Notes: generated by a model not told the origin, from the sequence alone. 63,075 bases of DNA from Caballeronia choica (GCF_001544535.1 NZ_FCON02000039.1:1-63075); one strand, 5' to 3'. Numbered from the stretch's first letter, positions 47,841-57,233 are shown. Numbers and translations are program-made.

Positions 47841-49181
47841 TCAGGCGCCGCCCACCCACTGCCACAACAGCGCGAAGTTGAGCAGGACGATGATCCCCGC
47901 GCACGCCCACGCCAGCGCGAGCGGAATCCGCGCGACGCGCCAGCGGCCCATCAGTCCGGCGTCCGATGCGAAACGCACGAGCGGGATTACCGCGAGCGGC
48001 AATTGCATGCTCAGCACCACCTGGCTTGCCACGAGCAACTGATTCGACCCGTGTTCGCCGAACGAGCCGACCGCGAGCAGCGCCGGCCCGATCGCCAGCC
48101 CGCGCGTCAGGAGCGCCCGCGCCCAGCGCGCGATCGACAAGCGCAGGAAGCCTTCCATCACCGCCTGTCCGGCGAGCGTGCCGGTCACGGTCGCGTTCAG
48201 CCCGCACGCGAGCAGCGCGGCGGCGAAGAAGATGCTGGCCCACTGGTTGCCGACGAGCGGCGCGATCAGCCGGTGCGCGTCCGCGAGATCCTCGACATCG
48301 ACGTGGCCGCTCGCGTGAAACACCGCTGCCGCGACGATCAGCAGCGACGCATTGACGGTGAACGCGAGCGCGAGCGACGCGAAGGTATCGATGTTGACGC
48401 CGTAGAGCGCTTCGGCGATGGAACGGTCGTCGCCGTGCGGGGCGTGGTCCTTGACCAGCGCCGAGTGCAGATACAGGTTGTGCGGCATCACCGTCGCGCC
48501 GAGGATGCCCGCCGCGAGCCAGATCATGCCGGCGTCGCGCAGCAGTTCCTTCGGCGGCGCAAGTCCGGCGAGCGCTTCGTGCCACACCGGCCGGGCCAGC
48601 GCGAGTTCGACCACGAAGCAAAAGCCGATGAAAAAGATCAGCGCGGTGATGAACATCTGCAGCGGACGCTTGCCGCGGCTTTGCAGCGCGAGCATCGCGA
48701 AGGTGCCGATCGCCGACATCAGCACGCCGGCCGTCAGCGATACGCCGAGCAGCAATTGCAGCGCGACCGCACTGCCGACCACCTCCGCGACGTCGCACGC
48801 GATGATCGCAATCTCGCAGGTGATCCAGAGAAACACGGTCGTACGGCGGCTGAAGCGCTCGCGGCACAGGCGCGCGAGATCGCGCCCCGTCACGACGCCC
48901 ACGCGCGACGCCACCCATTGCAACAGCATGCCCATCAGGCTCGCGACCAGCACGACACTGAGCAGCTGATAGCCGTATTTCGCGCCGCTGCCGAGCGCCG
49001 TCGCCCAGTTGCCGGGGTCCATGTAGCCGACTGCGACGAGCGCGCCCGCGCCGACGAACGAGAACCAGCGTCCGCGCGGCGCGCCTTCCGGCAGCAGCGG
49101 GCGGCGGTCGTCGCGCGGGTCGCGTTCGGACGGCTGGCGCTCGGCGGGGCACGGCGTGAGTGCGGACGGCGTGGTGTTCAT
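47841..49181 (-). CDS. mntH: Nramp-type divalent metal transporter
   Basis: A 446-residue proton-coupled Mn2+/Fe2+ importer with eleven predicted membrane segments. The metal-site motifs DPGNWAT (segment 1) and MPHNLYLHSALV (segment 6) are intact, and LNATVTGTLAGQAVMEGFL is the conserved loop. The N-terminal 40 residues are hydrophilic. The ATG at 49181 (MNTTPSAL) is preferred over the longer frame. No Mur/MntR-type operator was recognised, but a long palindrome lies about 130 bp upstream. Confidence 0.93.
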   Translation of the reverse strand: MNTTPSALTPCPAERQPSERDPRDDRRPLLPEGAPRGRWFSFVGAGALVAVGYMDPGNWATALGSGAKYGYQLLSVVLVASLMGMLLQWVASRVGVVTGRDLARLCRERFSRRTTVFLWITCEIAIIACDVAEVVGSAVALQLLLGVSLTAGVLMSAIGTFAMLALQSRGKRPLQMFITALIFFIGFCFVVELALARPVWHEALAGLAPPKELLRDAGMIWLAAGILGATVMPHNLYLHSALVKDHAPHGDDRSIAEALYGVNIDTFASLALAFTVNASLLIVAAAVFHASGHVDVEDLADAHRLIAPLVGNQWASIFFAAALLACGLNATVTGTLAGQAVMEGFLRLSIARWARALLTRGLAIGPALLAVGSFGEHGSNQLLVASQVVLSMQLPLAVIPLVRFASDAGLMGRWRVARIPLALAWACAGIIVLLNFALLWQWVGGA

Positions 49182-49752
49182 CGTGATCCTGGCCTCGAAT
49201 AGCTGAAACGGAGTGCGGCGCATCGTGAAAGGAGGGGCGGCAGCCGGCCCGGAAAGCCGGCCGCTCAATGCCGCATGCGCCGCGAATCGCCGAGAGCACC
49301 GCCCGTGAGATACGCGCCGGCGTCCGGCGCGTATTCGAAATGGCTAAGCAATGACTGTTCCGCTAGGGCTATTCGATTCCATCGCGACCGGTTGGCCGGC
49401 CACGACTTCCGAAAGCGCATATTGAACTACGCAGCCCGTACCCCGATTGGATTCATTGATGCGAGTGTGGTTTTTGCCCGTGTCGCACCCGCGAATTAAC
49501 GGCTAGAATTGCGCGCGTTTCATGGGGCGGGATCGGCGCGTTTCGCGTGCGCGAATGCTGGCGGCGTCGCGAGCCTGTATCGCCGGCGCGCGCGGCGTGT
49601 GAATTTCGCGCGACAAGCGGCGATTGTTTTTTGTCCCGCCCGGGTTTAATGGTAGTTTTCGGACTTTTAAAGGGAGCCGCGGACGAGCCGGCAAAAGAGC
49701 AGGCGGTCCGCGCGGCATGAAGCTGTCGAAAGTCGAACGACGGAGAATCGAG
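49182..49752. other. Divergent region between mntH and potF
   Basis: About 570 bp. It contains a 25-bp palindrome (49310-49334), a GC-rich hairpin close to mntH (around 49242-49262) and an AT-richer patch near 49640-49680 likely to hold the potF promoter. No supported gene. Confidence 0.5.
49310..49334. promoter_or_regulatory. Perfect 25-bp palindrome upstream of mntH
   Basis: ATACGCGCCGG and CCGGCGCGTAT flank CGT. The arms are perfect over 11 bp. It lies 129 bp before the mntH start and may be an operator or a leader hairpin. Confidence 0.5.
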
Positions 49753-50856
49753 ATGAAAGAAAAGGTAGCTGCCCTGGCCGGTCTGGTCGCTTGCGTGGCG
49801 GCGCTCGTGCCGGTGACGGCATCGGCGAAGGATACGCAGCTCAACGTCTACAACTGGTCGGATTACATCGCCAAGGACACGATCCCGAACTTCACCAAAG
49901 AGACCGGCGTCAAGGTCAAGTACGACAACTACGACAGCGACGACACCCTGCAAGCGAAGCTCCTCACCGGCAATTCGGGTTACGACATCGTCGTGCCGAC
50001 CAGCAACTACGCGGGCAAGCAGATCGCCGCGGACATCTTCGCGCCGCTCGACAAGTCGAAGCTGCCGAACCTGAAGTATCTCGATCCTTCGCTGATGGCA
50101 CTCGTCGCCGGTGCCGACCCGGGCAACAAGTACACGGTGCCCTGGGCCTACGGCACGACCGGCCTCGGCTACAACGTGACGAAGGCGCAGCAGATTCTCG
50201 GCAAGGGCGCGGCGCTCGACAACTGGGACATCCTCTTCAAGCCCGAGAACATTTCGAAGCTGAAGGCATGTGGCGTCTCGGTGCTCGACGCGCCGGACCA
50301 GATGTTCGCCGCCGCGCTCCATTACATCGGCAAGGACCCGATGAGCACGAACCCGGCCGACTATCGCGCCGCGCTCGCGATGATGAAGAAGATCCGCCCG
50401 TACATCACGCAGTTCAACTCGTCGGGCTATATCAACGACATGGTCGGCGGCGACGTGTGCTTTGCCTACGGCTGGTCGGGCGACGTGGTAATTGCGAAGC
50501 ATCGCGCGGTCGATGCGAAGAAGCCGTTCAAGATCGAGTACTACATTCCGAAGGGCGGCGCGCCGGTCTGGTTCGACGTGATGGCGATCCCGAAGGACGC
50601 GAAGAACAAGGAAGCCGCGCTCGAATGGATCAACTACATCGAGACGCCGCAGGTCCACGCCGCGATCACGAATGCGGTGTATTACCCGAGCGCGAATGCC
50701 GAGGCGAAGAAGTACGTCGACAAGGACGTGGCGGACGATCCGGCGGTGTATCCGTCGCAGGACGTGATCAAGACGCTGTTCCTGCTGAAACCGCTGCCGC
50801 CGGAGATTCAACGCCTGCAGACGCGGCTCTGGACCGAATTCAAGTCCGGCCGTTAG
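49753..50856 (+). CDS. potF: Putrescine-type ABC transporter binding protein
   Basis: A 367-residue periplasmic polyamine-binding protein. A signal peptide runs to about residue 25 (VPVTASAK). The mature sequence begins LNVYNWSDYIAKDTIPNF, the PotF/PotD hallmark, and includes YDNYDSDDTLQAKLL. The upstream frame is open, but the ATG at 49753 gives the signal peptide directly. It heads potFGHI. Confidence 0.93.
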   Translation: MKEKVAALAGLVACVAALVPVTASAKDTQLNVYNWSDYIAKDTIPNFTKETGVKVKYDNYDSDDTLQAKLLTGNSGYDIVVPTSNYAGKQIAADIFAPLDKSKLPNLKYLDPSLMALVAGADPGNKYTVPWAYGTTGLGYNVTKAQQILGKGAALDNWDILFKPENISKLKACGVSVLDAPDQMFAAALHYIGKDPMSTNPADYRAALAMMKKIRPYITQFNSSGYINDMVGGDVCFAYGWSGDVVIAKHRAVDAKKPFKIEYYIPKGGAPVWFDVMAIPKDAKNKEAALEWINYIETPQVHAAITNAVYYPSANAEAKKYVDKDVADDPAVYPSQDVIKTLFLLKPLPPEIQRLQTRLWTEFKSGR

Positions 50857-50886
50857 ACTTGAGCCGTTTGTAGCCGTCATGACACG

Positions 50887-50915
50887 AAGCCCCTGGACCG
50901 CCGGGGGCTTTGTTC
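50887..50915 (+). terminator. Hairpin between potF and potG
   Basis: AAGCCCC pairs with GGGGCTT around ten bases, followed by TGTT. It lies 30 bp after the potF stop and would reduce expression of the downstream transporter genes relative to the binding protein. Confidence 0.45.
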
Positions 50916-50931
50916 GTCGCCGGGACGATGC

Positions 50932-50997
50932 ATGCCGCGTGGATGCCGCGTGGATGCCACGCATTCCCGGCGCCACACGCACCACGCGCACCACGCG
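50932..50997. repeat. Short tandem repeats upstream of potG
   Basis: ATGCCGCGTGG is repeated about 2.5 times at 50932-50958, and CACCACGCG twice at 50980-50997. Confidence 0.7.
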
Positions 50998-51036
50998 CAG
51001 CACAAAGCGAATACCGCAGGAGTCGAGCAGGCAATC

Positions 51037-52206
51037 ATGAGTGAGCAGTCGAGCGCAGTGCACGCAGCGCCTAACTCCGGCAGGCCGCAGCCGGGCAATT
51101 CCGCGGCGTCGGCCGATACGGACAACTTTGTGCAGATCGTCGATGTCGTGAAGAAATTCGGCGAGACGACGGCGGTGAAGGGCGTGAGCCTGTCGGTCAA
51201 GAAGGGCGAGTTGTTTGCGTTGCTCGGCAGTTCCGGCTGCGGCAAGTCGACCCTGCTGCGTATGCTCGCGGGGCTCGAATCGGTGACGTCCGGCCAGATC
51301 CTGATCGAAGGCGAAGACCTCGCGAAGATGCCGCCGTATAACCGGCCCACCAACATGATGTTTCAGTCGTATGCGCTCTTTCCGCACATGACGGTGGAAG
51401 CGAACGTCGGCTTCGGGCTGAAGCAGGAAGGCGTGCGCGGCGACGAACTGAAGAGCCGCGTGCACGGTGTGCTCGAACTCGTGCAGATGGCGCGTTTTGA
51501 GAAGCGCAAGCCGCATCAGCTTTCGGGCGGCCAGCAGCAGCGCGTGGCGCTCGCGCGCAGCCTCGTCAAGCGGCCGAAACTGCTGCTGCTCGACGAACCG
51601 ATGTCCGCGCTCGACAAGCAGATCCGCCAGCGCACGCAGATCGAACTCGTGAATATCCTCGATCAGGTCGGCGTGACCTGCATCATGGTCACGCACGACC
51701 AGGAGGAAGCGATGACCATGGCCGACCGGCTCGCCGTCATGAGCGAAGGGCAGATCGTCCAGCTCGGCACGCCGCACGAAGTCTACGAATATCCGAACAG
51801 CCGCTTTTCGGCGGAGTTCATCGGCTCGACCAATCTGTTCGACGGCACGGTGGTCGAGGACGAGCCGGACCATGTGTTCGTCGAGTCGGCGGAACTGCCG
51901 GTGCGGCTTTACGTGAATCACGGCATTACCGGGCCGCTGGGCATGCCGGTGACGATCTCCGTGCGGCCCGAGCGCATCGCGCTGATGCGCAAGCCGCCCG
52001 ACGGCGCCTACAACTGGGGCCGCGGCCTGGTGTCGAACATCGCGTACATGGGCGGCTACACGCTCTATCACGTGAAGCTCGACAGCGGCAAGATCGTGGT
52101 CGCGAACGTGTCGAGTCTCGCGCTCGGCGAAATCGATTCGCCCACTTGGGACGACGAGGTCTACGTGCGCTGGAGCGCGTCGGCCGGCGTCGTGCTGACG
52201 GCATGA
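51037..52206 (+). CDS. potG: Putrescine-type ABC transporter ATPase
   Basis: A 389-residue ATPase. Walker A GSSGCGKS is at residues 64-71, the signature LSGGQ at 162-166, and Walker B LLLDEP follows, with the switch His in [13 protein letters not shown] hydrophilic N-terminus of about 30 residues precedes the domain, and a C-terminal TOBE-like domain follows. The ATG at 51037 starts MSEQSSAV. Its stop overlaps the potH ATG. Confidence 0.93.
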   Translation: MSEQSSAVHAAPNSGRPQPGNSAASADTDNFVQIVDVVKKFGETTAVKGVSLSVKKGELFALLGSSGCGKSTLLRMLAGLESVTSGQILIEGEDLAKMPPYNRPTNMMFQSYALFPHMTVEANVGFGLKQEGVRGDELKSRVHGVLELVQMARFEKRKPHQLSGGQQQRVALARSLVKRPKLLLLDEPMSALDKQIRQRTQIELVNILDQVGVTCIMVTHDQEEAMTMADRLAVMSEGQIVQLGTPHEVYEYPNSRFSAEFIGSTNLFDGTVVEDEPDHVFVESAELPVRLYVNHGITGPLGMPVTISVRPERIALMRKPPDGAYNWGRGLVSNIAYMGGYTLYHVKLDSGKIVVANVSSLALGEIDSPTWDDEVYVRWSASAGVVLTA

Positions 52207-53129
52207 AGCGCGCGCTCGCACTGGTGACCGCGCCGTGGCGGCGCATGGGATTGACGGGGCGAACGGCTGTGATCGGCGGTCCGTACGTCTGGCTGCTGCT
52301 GTTTTTCTTCGTGCCGTTCCTGCTGGTCGTGAAGATCAGCTTCGCCGATTCGCGCCTCGGCATTCCGCCTTATACCGAACTCGTCGCGATGAAAGAGGGC
52401 GTGCTCAGTATCGCGCTCGATTTCTCGCATTACGCGTTCCTTTTCACCGACAGCCTGTATTTCGCCACCTATATGAATTCGCTGCTGGTGGCGGCGGTAT
52501 CGACCCTGCTGTGTTTGCTGATCGGTTATCCGATGGCGTATTACATCGCGCGCTCGAATCCGGAGACGCGCAATATCCTGATGATGGCGGTCATGCTGCC
52601 GTTCTGGACATCGTTTCTGATCCGGGTTTATGCGTGGATCGGCATTCTGAAGAACAACGGCTTGCTCAACAATTTCCTGATGTCGATCGGGCTGATTCAT
52701 TCGCCGATCGAGCTTTATCACACGAATATCGCGGTTTATATCGGCATGGTGTATTCGTATCTGCCGTTTCTCGTGATGCCGCTTTACGCGCATCTCGTGA
52801 AAATGGATTTGACCTTGCTCGAAGCGGCTTACGATCTCGGCGCGAAACCGTGGAAAGCGTTTGTGCAGATCACGTTGCCGCTCTCGAAAAATGGGATTAT
52901 CGCGGGTTGTTTGCTCGTATTCATTCCGGCGGTCGGGGAATACGTGATTCCTGAACTGCTTGGCGGCGCGGATACGCTGATGATCGGCCGCGTCATGTGG
53001 AACGAGTTCTTCGATAACGCCGACTGGCCGATGGCCTCCGCCGTCACCTGCGCGATGGTGCTGCTGCTGCTCGTGCCGATGGCGCTCTTCCAGCATTATC
53101 AGGCGAAGCAACTGGAGGAGAGGCGATGA
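52203..53129 (+). CDS. potH: Putrescine-type ABC transporter permease PotH
   Basis: A 308-residue permease with six membrane segments: GPYVWLLLFFFVPFLLVVKI at the N-terminus, LLCLLIGYPMAYYIARS, and the EAA loop LLEAAYDLGAKPWKAFVQI. It overlaps potG and potI by four bases on each side (ATGA), so the operon is translationally coupled. Confidence 0.93.
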   Translation: MKRALALVTAPWRRMGLTGRTAVIGGPYVWLLLFFFVPFLLVVKISFADSRLGIPPYTELVAMKEGVLSIALDFSHYAFLFTDSLYFATYMNSLLVAAVSTLLCLLIGYPMAYYIARSNPETRNILMMAVMLPFWTSFLIRVYAWIGILKNNGLLNNFLMSIGLIHSPIELYHTNIAVYIGMVYSYLPFLVMPLYAHLVKMDLTLLEAAYDLGAKPWKAFVQITLPLSKNGIIAGCLLVFIPAVGEYVIPELLGGADTLMIGRVMWNEFFDNADWPMASAVTCAMVLLLLVPMALFQHYQAKQLEERR

Positions 53130-53947
53130 TCAAGCCGAGTCGCTCGCTCCAGATGACTTCGCTCGGAATCGGTTTCTTGTTTCTTTATATTCCGATCATC
53201 AGTTTGATTGTTTATTCGTTCAACGAGTCGCAATTGGTGACGGTCTGGACGGAATTTTCGCTGCGCTGGTATAAGGCGCTGCTGCACGACGAAGAATTGA
53301 TCAACGCTGCGTGGCTTTCCTTGCGCGTCGCGCTGTTGACGGCTTGCGCCTCGGTGGTGATCGGGACCTGGGCCGGGTTCGTGCTCGCCCGGATGGGGCG
53401 GTTTCGCGGATTTACGCTTTATACCGGCATGATCAATGCGCCGCTCGTGATTCCGGAAGTGATTCAGGGGATTTCGCTGCTGTTGTTGTTTGTGGAAATG
53501 GCGAAGGTGCTGGGCTGGCCCGCCGGACGTGGCATTTTCACGATCTGGATCGGGCACGTCATGCTGTGTATCTCGTATGTCGCGATTATCGTGGAATCGC
53601 GCGTGCGGGAATTGAATCCTTCGCTCGAAGAGGCGGCGCTCGATTTGGGCGCCACGCCGTTGCGGGTGTTTTTTTCGATCACGCTGCCGCTGATTTCGCA
53701 GGCGTTGGTGGCCGGGTGGCTGTTGTCGTTCACGCTTTCGATCGATGACCTGGTGTTGTCGGCGTTTCTTTCGGGGCCGGGGTCGACGACATTGCCGTTG
53801 GTGGTGTTTTCGCGCGTGCGGCTCGGGCTGAATCCCGAGATGAATGCGCTCGCGACGTTGTTCATCGCGTTCGTGACGGCGGGCGTGGTGGCCGCCAATT
53901 ACTTCATGCAGCGCAGTGAGAGGCGGCGGTTGGCCGGGGTTATCTGA
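53126..53947 (+). CDS. potI: Putrescine-type ABC transporter permease PotI
   Basis: A 273-residue second permease subunit. The N-terminal membrane segment is LGIGFLFLYIPIISLIVYSF and the coupling loop is SLEEAALDLGATPLRVFFSI. It is the last gene of the operon and converges on the D-amino acid dehydrogenase gene. Confidence 0.93.
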   Translation: MIKPSRSLQMTSLGIGFLFLYIPIISLIVYSFNESQLVTVWTEFSLRWYKALLHDEELINAAWLSLRVALLTACASVVIGTWAGFVLARMGRFRGFTLYTGMINAPLVIPEVIQGISLLLLFVEMAKVLGWPAGRGIFTIWIGHVMLCISYVAIIVESRVRELNPSLEEAALDLGATPLRVFFSITLPLISQALVAGWLLSFTLSIDDLVLSAFLSGPGSTTLPLVVFSRVRLGLNPEMNALATLFIAFVTAGVVAANYFMQRSERRRLAGVI

Positions 53948-53993
53948 TTGTCGCTGACCCCCACGCCCCACCTTCAGGCGTCAGCGGCCAGCG

Positions 53994-55235
53994 CTAAAAC
54001 CGCGCCGCCCGATACGGCGCAACATCGGTGAAGGGCGTCTCCCCCGACATCATCTCGGCCAGAAGCCGCCCCGTCACCGGCCCGAGCGTAAGCCCGTGAT
54101 GCGCATGGCCAAAGGCGAACCACAGCCCCGCATGCCGATGCCCCGCACCGATCACCGGGCGCATGTCCGGCGTACACGGGCGCAGCCCGACCCAGGGCTT
54201 CTCGTCGAGCCGTCGACCCAGCCCGAACACCGGCCGCGCCGCGCGTTCCGCCAGATCCAGTTGCACCGGGTTCGCCGGCCGCTCGCGCGAAGCCAGTTCG
54301 ACGCCGGTCGTAAGCCGCAAGCCCCGCCGCATCGGCGCGACCACATAGCCGCCTTCGATATCGACGACAGGACGCAACAGCGGCGCCTGTGCCGCGCTCT
54401 CGTAATGCATGTGATAACCGCGCTTCGCCATCAGCGGCACGCGATAACCAAGCGGCCGCAGCACCACATCCGACCACGCGCCGAGGGCGACCACCGCCGC
54501 CCCGGCTTCGATCACGCCAGCGTCCGTGCGCACGCGCCAGCCATTGGCGAGTGCTTCGAGCGTCGCTGCATCGCCACGCGCAATCGTGCCGCCCTCGCGC
54601 TCGAAAAGCCGCGCGTAACCCTTCGTCAGCGCGCCCGGGTCGGACACGCTTCGAGGGTCGGTCCAGTGGATCGCACCGGCATACCCGCCCGCAAGCGACG
54701 CCTCGGTACTCCGCAATGCTGCGTCATCGAGAATGGCGACGTGCAGGCCGTGCGTCGCCGCGATCCGCTTGGCATCGAGCGCCTCGCGCTCGAATGACGC
54801 CGCCTCCCGGTACGCTTCGAGCCAGCCAGTCGGACGCACGAGATCGCGCAAACCGGCCCGGTCGATGAACGCATCGTGCTCCGCGACGCATCGCCCGATC
54901 AGCGGCAGCATGTCGCGCGAGGCGGCCTGAAGGCGGTCGGGCGCAGACTCCCACCAGAAACGCGCGAGCCAGCGCGCATACGACGGCAGCGAGCGGATGT
55001 CGTAGCGCAGCGCCGTCGATCCGTTGCGCGCGAAGCGCAGCACGGTGGGCCAGTCGCGCGGAAACGAATACGGCACGACCGACGACGCCTCGATCAGCCC
55101 CGCGTTGCCGAAGCTCGTTTCCTCGCCGGGCGCGCGCCGGTCGACGAGCACGACGCTCCATCCGCGCTGCTGCAAATGCAGCGCGACGCTCACGCCCACG
55201 ATGCCCGCGCCGAGCACGATCACGTCCTTAGCCAT
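53994..55235 (-). CDS. FAD-dependent D-amino acid dehydrogenase, DadA-like
   Basis: A 413-residue FAD oxidoreductase of the DAO/DadA family that oxidises D-amino acids to 2-keto acids at the membrane. The FAD motif VLGAGIVGVSVALHLQQRG is at the N-terminus, ETSFGNAGLIEASS is the DadA-type second motif, and the C-terminus has FGHAHHGLTLGPVTGRLLAEM. The ATG at 55235 is chosen (MAKDVIVLG). It lies just downstream of a basic-amino-acid-type binding protein on the same strand and divergent from an OCD-family gene and a YheO-type regulator. Confidence 0.9.
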   Translation of the reverse strand: MAKDVIVLGAGIVGVSVALHLQQRGWSVVLVDRRAPGEETSFGNAGLIEASSVVPYSFPRDWPTVLRFARNGSTALRYDIRSLPSYARWLARFWWESAPDRLQAASRDMLPLIGRCVAEHDAFIDRAGLRDLVRPTGWLEAYREAASFEREALDAKRIAATHGLHVAILDDAALRSTEASLAGGYAGAIHWTDPRSVSDPGALTKGYARLFEREGGTIARGDAATLEALANGWRVRTDAGVIEAGAAVVALGAWSDVVLRPLGYRVPLMAKRGYHMHYESAAQAPLLRPVVDIEGGYVVAPMRRGLRLTTGVELASRERPANPVQLDLAERAARPVFGLGRRLDEKPWVGLRPCTPDMRPVIGAGHRHAGLWFAFGHAHHGLTLGPVTGRLLAEMMSGETPFTDVAPYRAARF

Positions 55236-55291
55236 ACGCTCCCTGGTCGAAACATGCGGTGCCCGATGATGCCCGATTGCACTCGCTCGAA

Positions 55292-56077
55292 TCACTTTGC
55301 AATGATGTCGCGCTTGAAGTACTTCTGCGACAACTGGCTGAGCGTACCGTCCTTCTTCAGCGCGTCGAGCGCCGCGACGATCTTCGCCTTGAGCGCGGCG
55401 TCGTTCTTGCGCAAGCCGAATCCCGTGCCTTCGCCGAGTGTCTTCGGATCGGAGAGCGCCGGTCCCGCGAAATCGAAATCCTTGCCCTCCGGCTTGGCGA
55501 GAAAGCCGTCGATCGCGGTCTGCACTTCCTGCACGCCGCCGTCGAGCCGCCCGGCCGACAGGTCCGCGAAAATCTGGTCCTGGCTCTGGTACGTGACGAC
55601 CTGCACGCCTTCACTGGCCCAGTGCTTGCGGACGAAGTCCTCCTGCGTCGAACCCTGCAGCACGCCGACCGACTTGCCCTTGAGGCTCGCGGGCGTCGGC
55701 TCCAGTTTCGAGCCGCGTCTGGCGACCATCTGGATCGGCATCACGTAGACGGGGGGAGTGAAGTCGATGGCCTGCTTGCGCTTGTCGGTGATGTTCATCG
55801 CCGAGTTGATCACGTCGAACTTGCGTGCCTGAAGTGCGGCGATCAGGCCGTCGAAACTGTTCTCCACCCACACGCATTTCATCTTGATGCGCTGGCAGAC
55901 GGCATTGCCGATGTCGATGTCGAAGCCTTCCAGTTGCCCCGACGGCGACTTGCTCTCGAAGGGCGGATAGGACGCCTCGACGCCGAAGCGCAGCGTCTGC
56001 TGCGTTTCTGCCTGTGCCGAGCCAAGCGCGAACGCAAGGCTTGCAGCGCCCGCGAAGCAAATCATTTTCCAGTTCAT
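55292..56077 (-). CDS. Amino-acid periplasmic binding protein (LAO/ArgT-like)
   Basis: A 261-residue cluster-3 binding protein with a signal peptide ending near ALGSAQA. The family motif GVEASYPPFESKSPSGQLEG, GFDIDIGNAVCQRI and the aspartate-rich loop NSAMNITDKRKQAIDFT are those of lysine/arginine/ornithine/histidine binders. The ATG at 56077 has GGTGA five bases upstream; an in-frame GTG at 56086 is possible. No cognate permease or ATPase gene is nearby. Confidence 0.9.
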   Translation of the reverse strand: MNWKMICFAGAASLAFALGSAQAETQQTLRFGVEASYPPFESKSPSGQLEGFDIDIGNAVCQRIKMKCVWVENSFDGLIAALQARKFDVINSAMNITDKRKQAIDFTPPVYVMPIQMVARRGSKLEPTPASLKGKSVGVLQGSTQEDFVRKHWASEGVQVVTYQSQDQIFADLSAGRLDGGVQEVQTAIDGFLAKPEGKDFDFAGPALSDPKTLGEGTGFGLRKNDAALKAKIVAALDALKKDGTLSQLSQKYFKRDIIAK

Positions 56078-56164
56078 CGTCGTCACCGTAGTCGTGGGGT
56101 TGAGCGTGCCGAATTCCGTTCAGGCGCGTTGCGAATGTCGCTGCCGTCAGCGAAATATAGACCA

Positions 56165-56203
56165 AAAATAAAATAAAAGTCTAGAATGGACAAAAATGTC
56201 TAC
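56165..56203. promoter_or_regulatory. Divergent control region with candidate operator
   Basis: An AT-rich tract (AAAAATAAAATAAAA) precedes AGTCTAGA and GGACAAAAATGTCTAC. GACA and TGTC form a short inverted repeat at 56189-56200, and TAGAC/GTCTA half sites recur. It lies between the binding protein and the OCD gene, where the downstream regulator would be expected to bind. Confidence 0.45.
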
Positions 56204-56224
56204 AGCAAGGCGACGGAGGAAAGG

Positions 56225-57202
56225 ATGGATCACTCACTTGAAGACCGCGCTGACATATCGGTGCCGATCATCGTCGATGAAGCGCAGGTCCGCGCGGCAC
56301 TTCCCGCGCTCGACGTGCGCGGCGCGCTCGAGCGCATGTTCGGCGCGCTCGGCCGCGGCGAGGCCGTGCAGCCGCCGCAGACGCTCACGCTCTTTCCGCG
56401 CGACGCGGGCGATTTCATCACGTATCTCGGCGTGCTCGCGAGCGAGCAGGTGTTCGGCGCGAAGCTCTCGCCGTACATCGCGACGGCCGGCGCGCCGGTG
56501 ATCACCGCGTGGACGGCGCTGATGTCGATGCGCACAGGCCGGCCGCTGATGTGGTGCGACGCCGCGCTGTTGACGACCGAGCGCACGGCGGGCACGACCG
56601 CGCTCGCCGTCGACCTCCTGGCGAAGCAGGATAGTTCGCGGCTCGCGATCATCGGCTCGGGCGCGGTCGCGCTCGCGCATCTGCGGCACGTCGCGCCGCT
56701 GCGTAAGTGGCGGGACATCCGCATCCATTCGCCGGGCCTTGATAACGATGCCGTGCGCCAGGCGCACATCCGGGCGATGGACCCGCGCATCGTCATTGCA
56801 CAAACGAGCGCCGAGTGCCTGCGCGATGCCGATGTCGTGATGCTGTGCACGTCGTCGGGCACGCCCGTCATCTCGCTCGATCACCTGACGAAGCCGGCGT
56901 TGATCACGTCGATCAGCACGAACGTCGCGCGGGCGCACGAAATCGATCCGTCGGCGCTGCCCACGCTCGATGTCTATTGCGATTACCGCCATACGACGCC
57001 GCCAAGCGCGGGAGAGATGGTGATCGCGGCCGAGCGCGGCTGGTCGCCCGAAGCGATTCTCGGTGACCTCGCCGAACTCGTGAACCGGACCTGCGCGGTG
57101 CCGTCATACGGGCGGCACGCGTTCTTCCGTTCGATCGGCCTCGGCCTTGAAGATGTCGCGCTCGCGCACGCGTTGTACATGCATTTGCGCGCGGCGGCCT
57201 AG
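56225..57202 (+). CDS. Ornithine cyclodeaminase/mu-crystallin family reductase
   Basis: A 325-residue NAD(P)-dependent enzyme of the OCD family. The family includes ornithine cyclodeaminase, pyrroline/piperideine-2-carboxylate reductases and the anabolic L-arginine dehydrogenase DauB of Pseudomonas aeruginosa. The substrate lysine is in FGAKLSPYIA, the Rossmann motif is AIIGSGAVALAHLRHV, and the conserved acidic site is in YCDYRHTTPPSAGE. The ATG at 56225 is preferred over an in-frame ATG at 56186 because GGAGGAAAGG lies directly before it and the earlier start sits in the AT-rich control region. Confidence 0.88.
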   Translation: MDHSLEDRADISVPIIVDEAQVRAALPALDVRGALERMFGALGRGEAVQPPQTLTLFPRDAGDFITYLGVLASEQVFGAKLSPYIATAGAPVITAWTALMSMRTGRPLMWCDAALLTTERTAGTTALAVDLLAKQDSSRLAIIGSGAVALAHLRHVAPLRKWRDIRIHSPGLDNDAVRQAHIRAMDPRIVIAQTSAECLRDADVVMLCTSSGTPVISLDHLTKPALITSISTNVARAHEIDPSALPTLDVYCDYRHTTPPSAGEMVIAAERGWSPEAILGDLAELVNRTCAVPSYGRHAFFRSIGLGLEDVALAHALYMHLRAAA

Positions 57203-57233
57203 CGGTATCATCGACGTTCGACCATCGCCTCCC

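Noticed and set aside
49182-49334. Possible yybP-ykoY manganese riboswitch in the mntH leader
   Set aside because: The conserved core sequences of that riboswitch could not be found, only generic GC-rich hairpins.
49453-52221. Long minus-strand frame opposite potF and potG
   Set aside because: Shadow frame; the plus strand encodes intact transporter genes.
56186-56224. Upstream ATG for the OCD-family gene
   Set aside because: The internal ATG at 56225 has a strong ribosome site and the upstream segment overlaps the likely operator.
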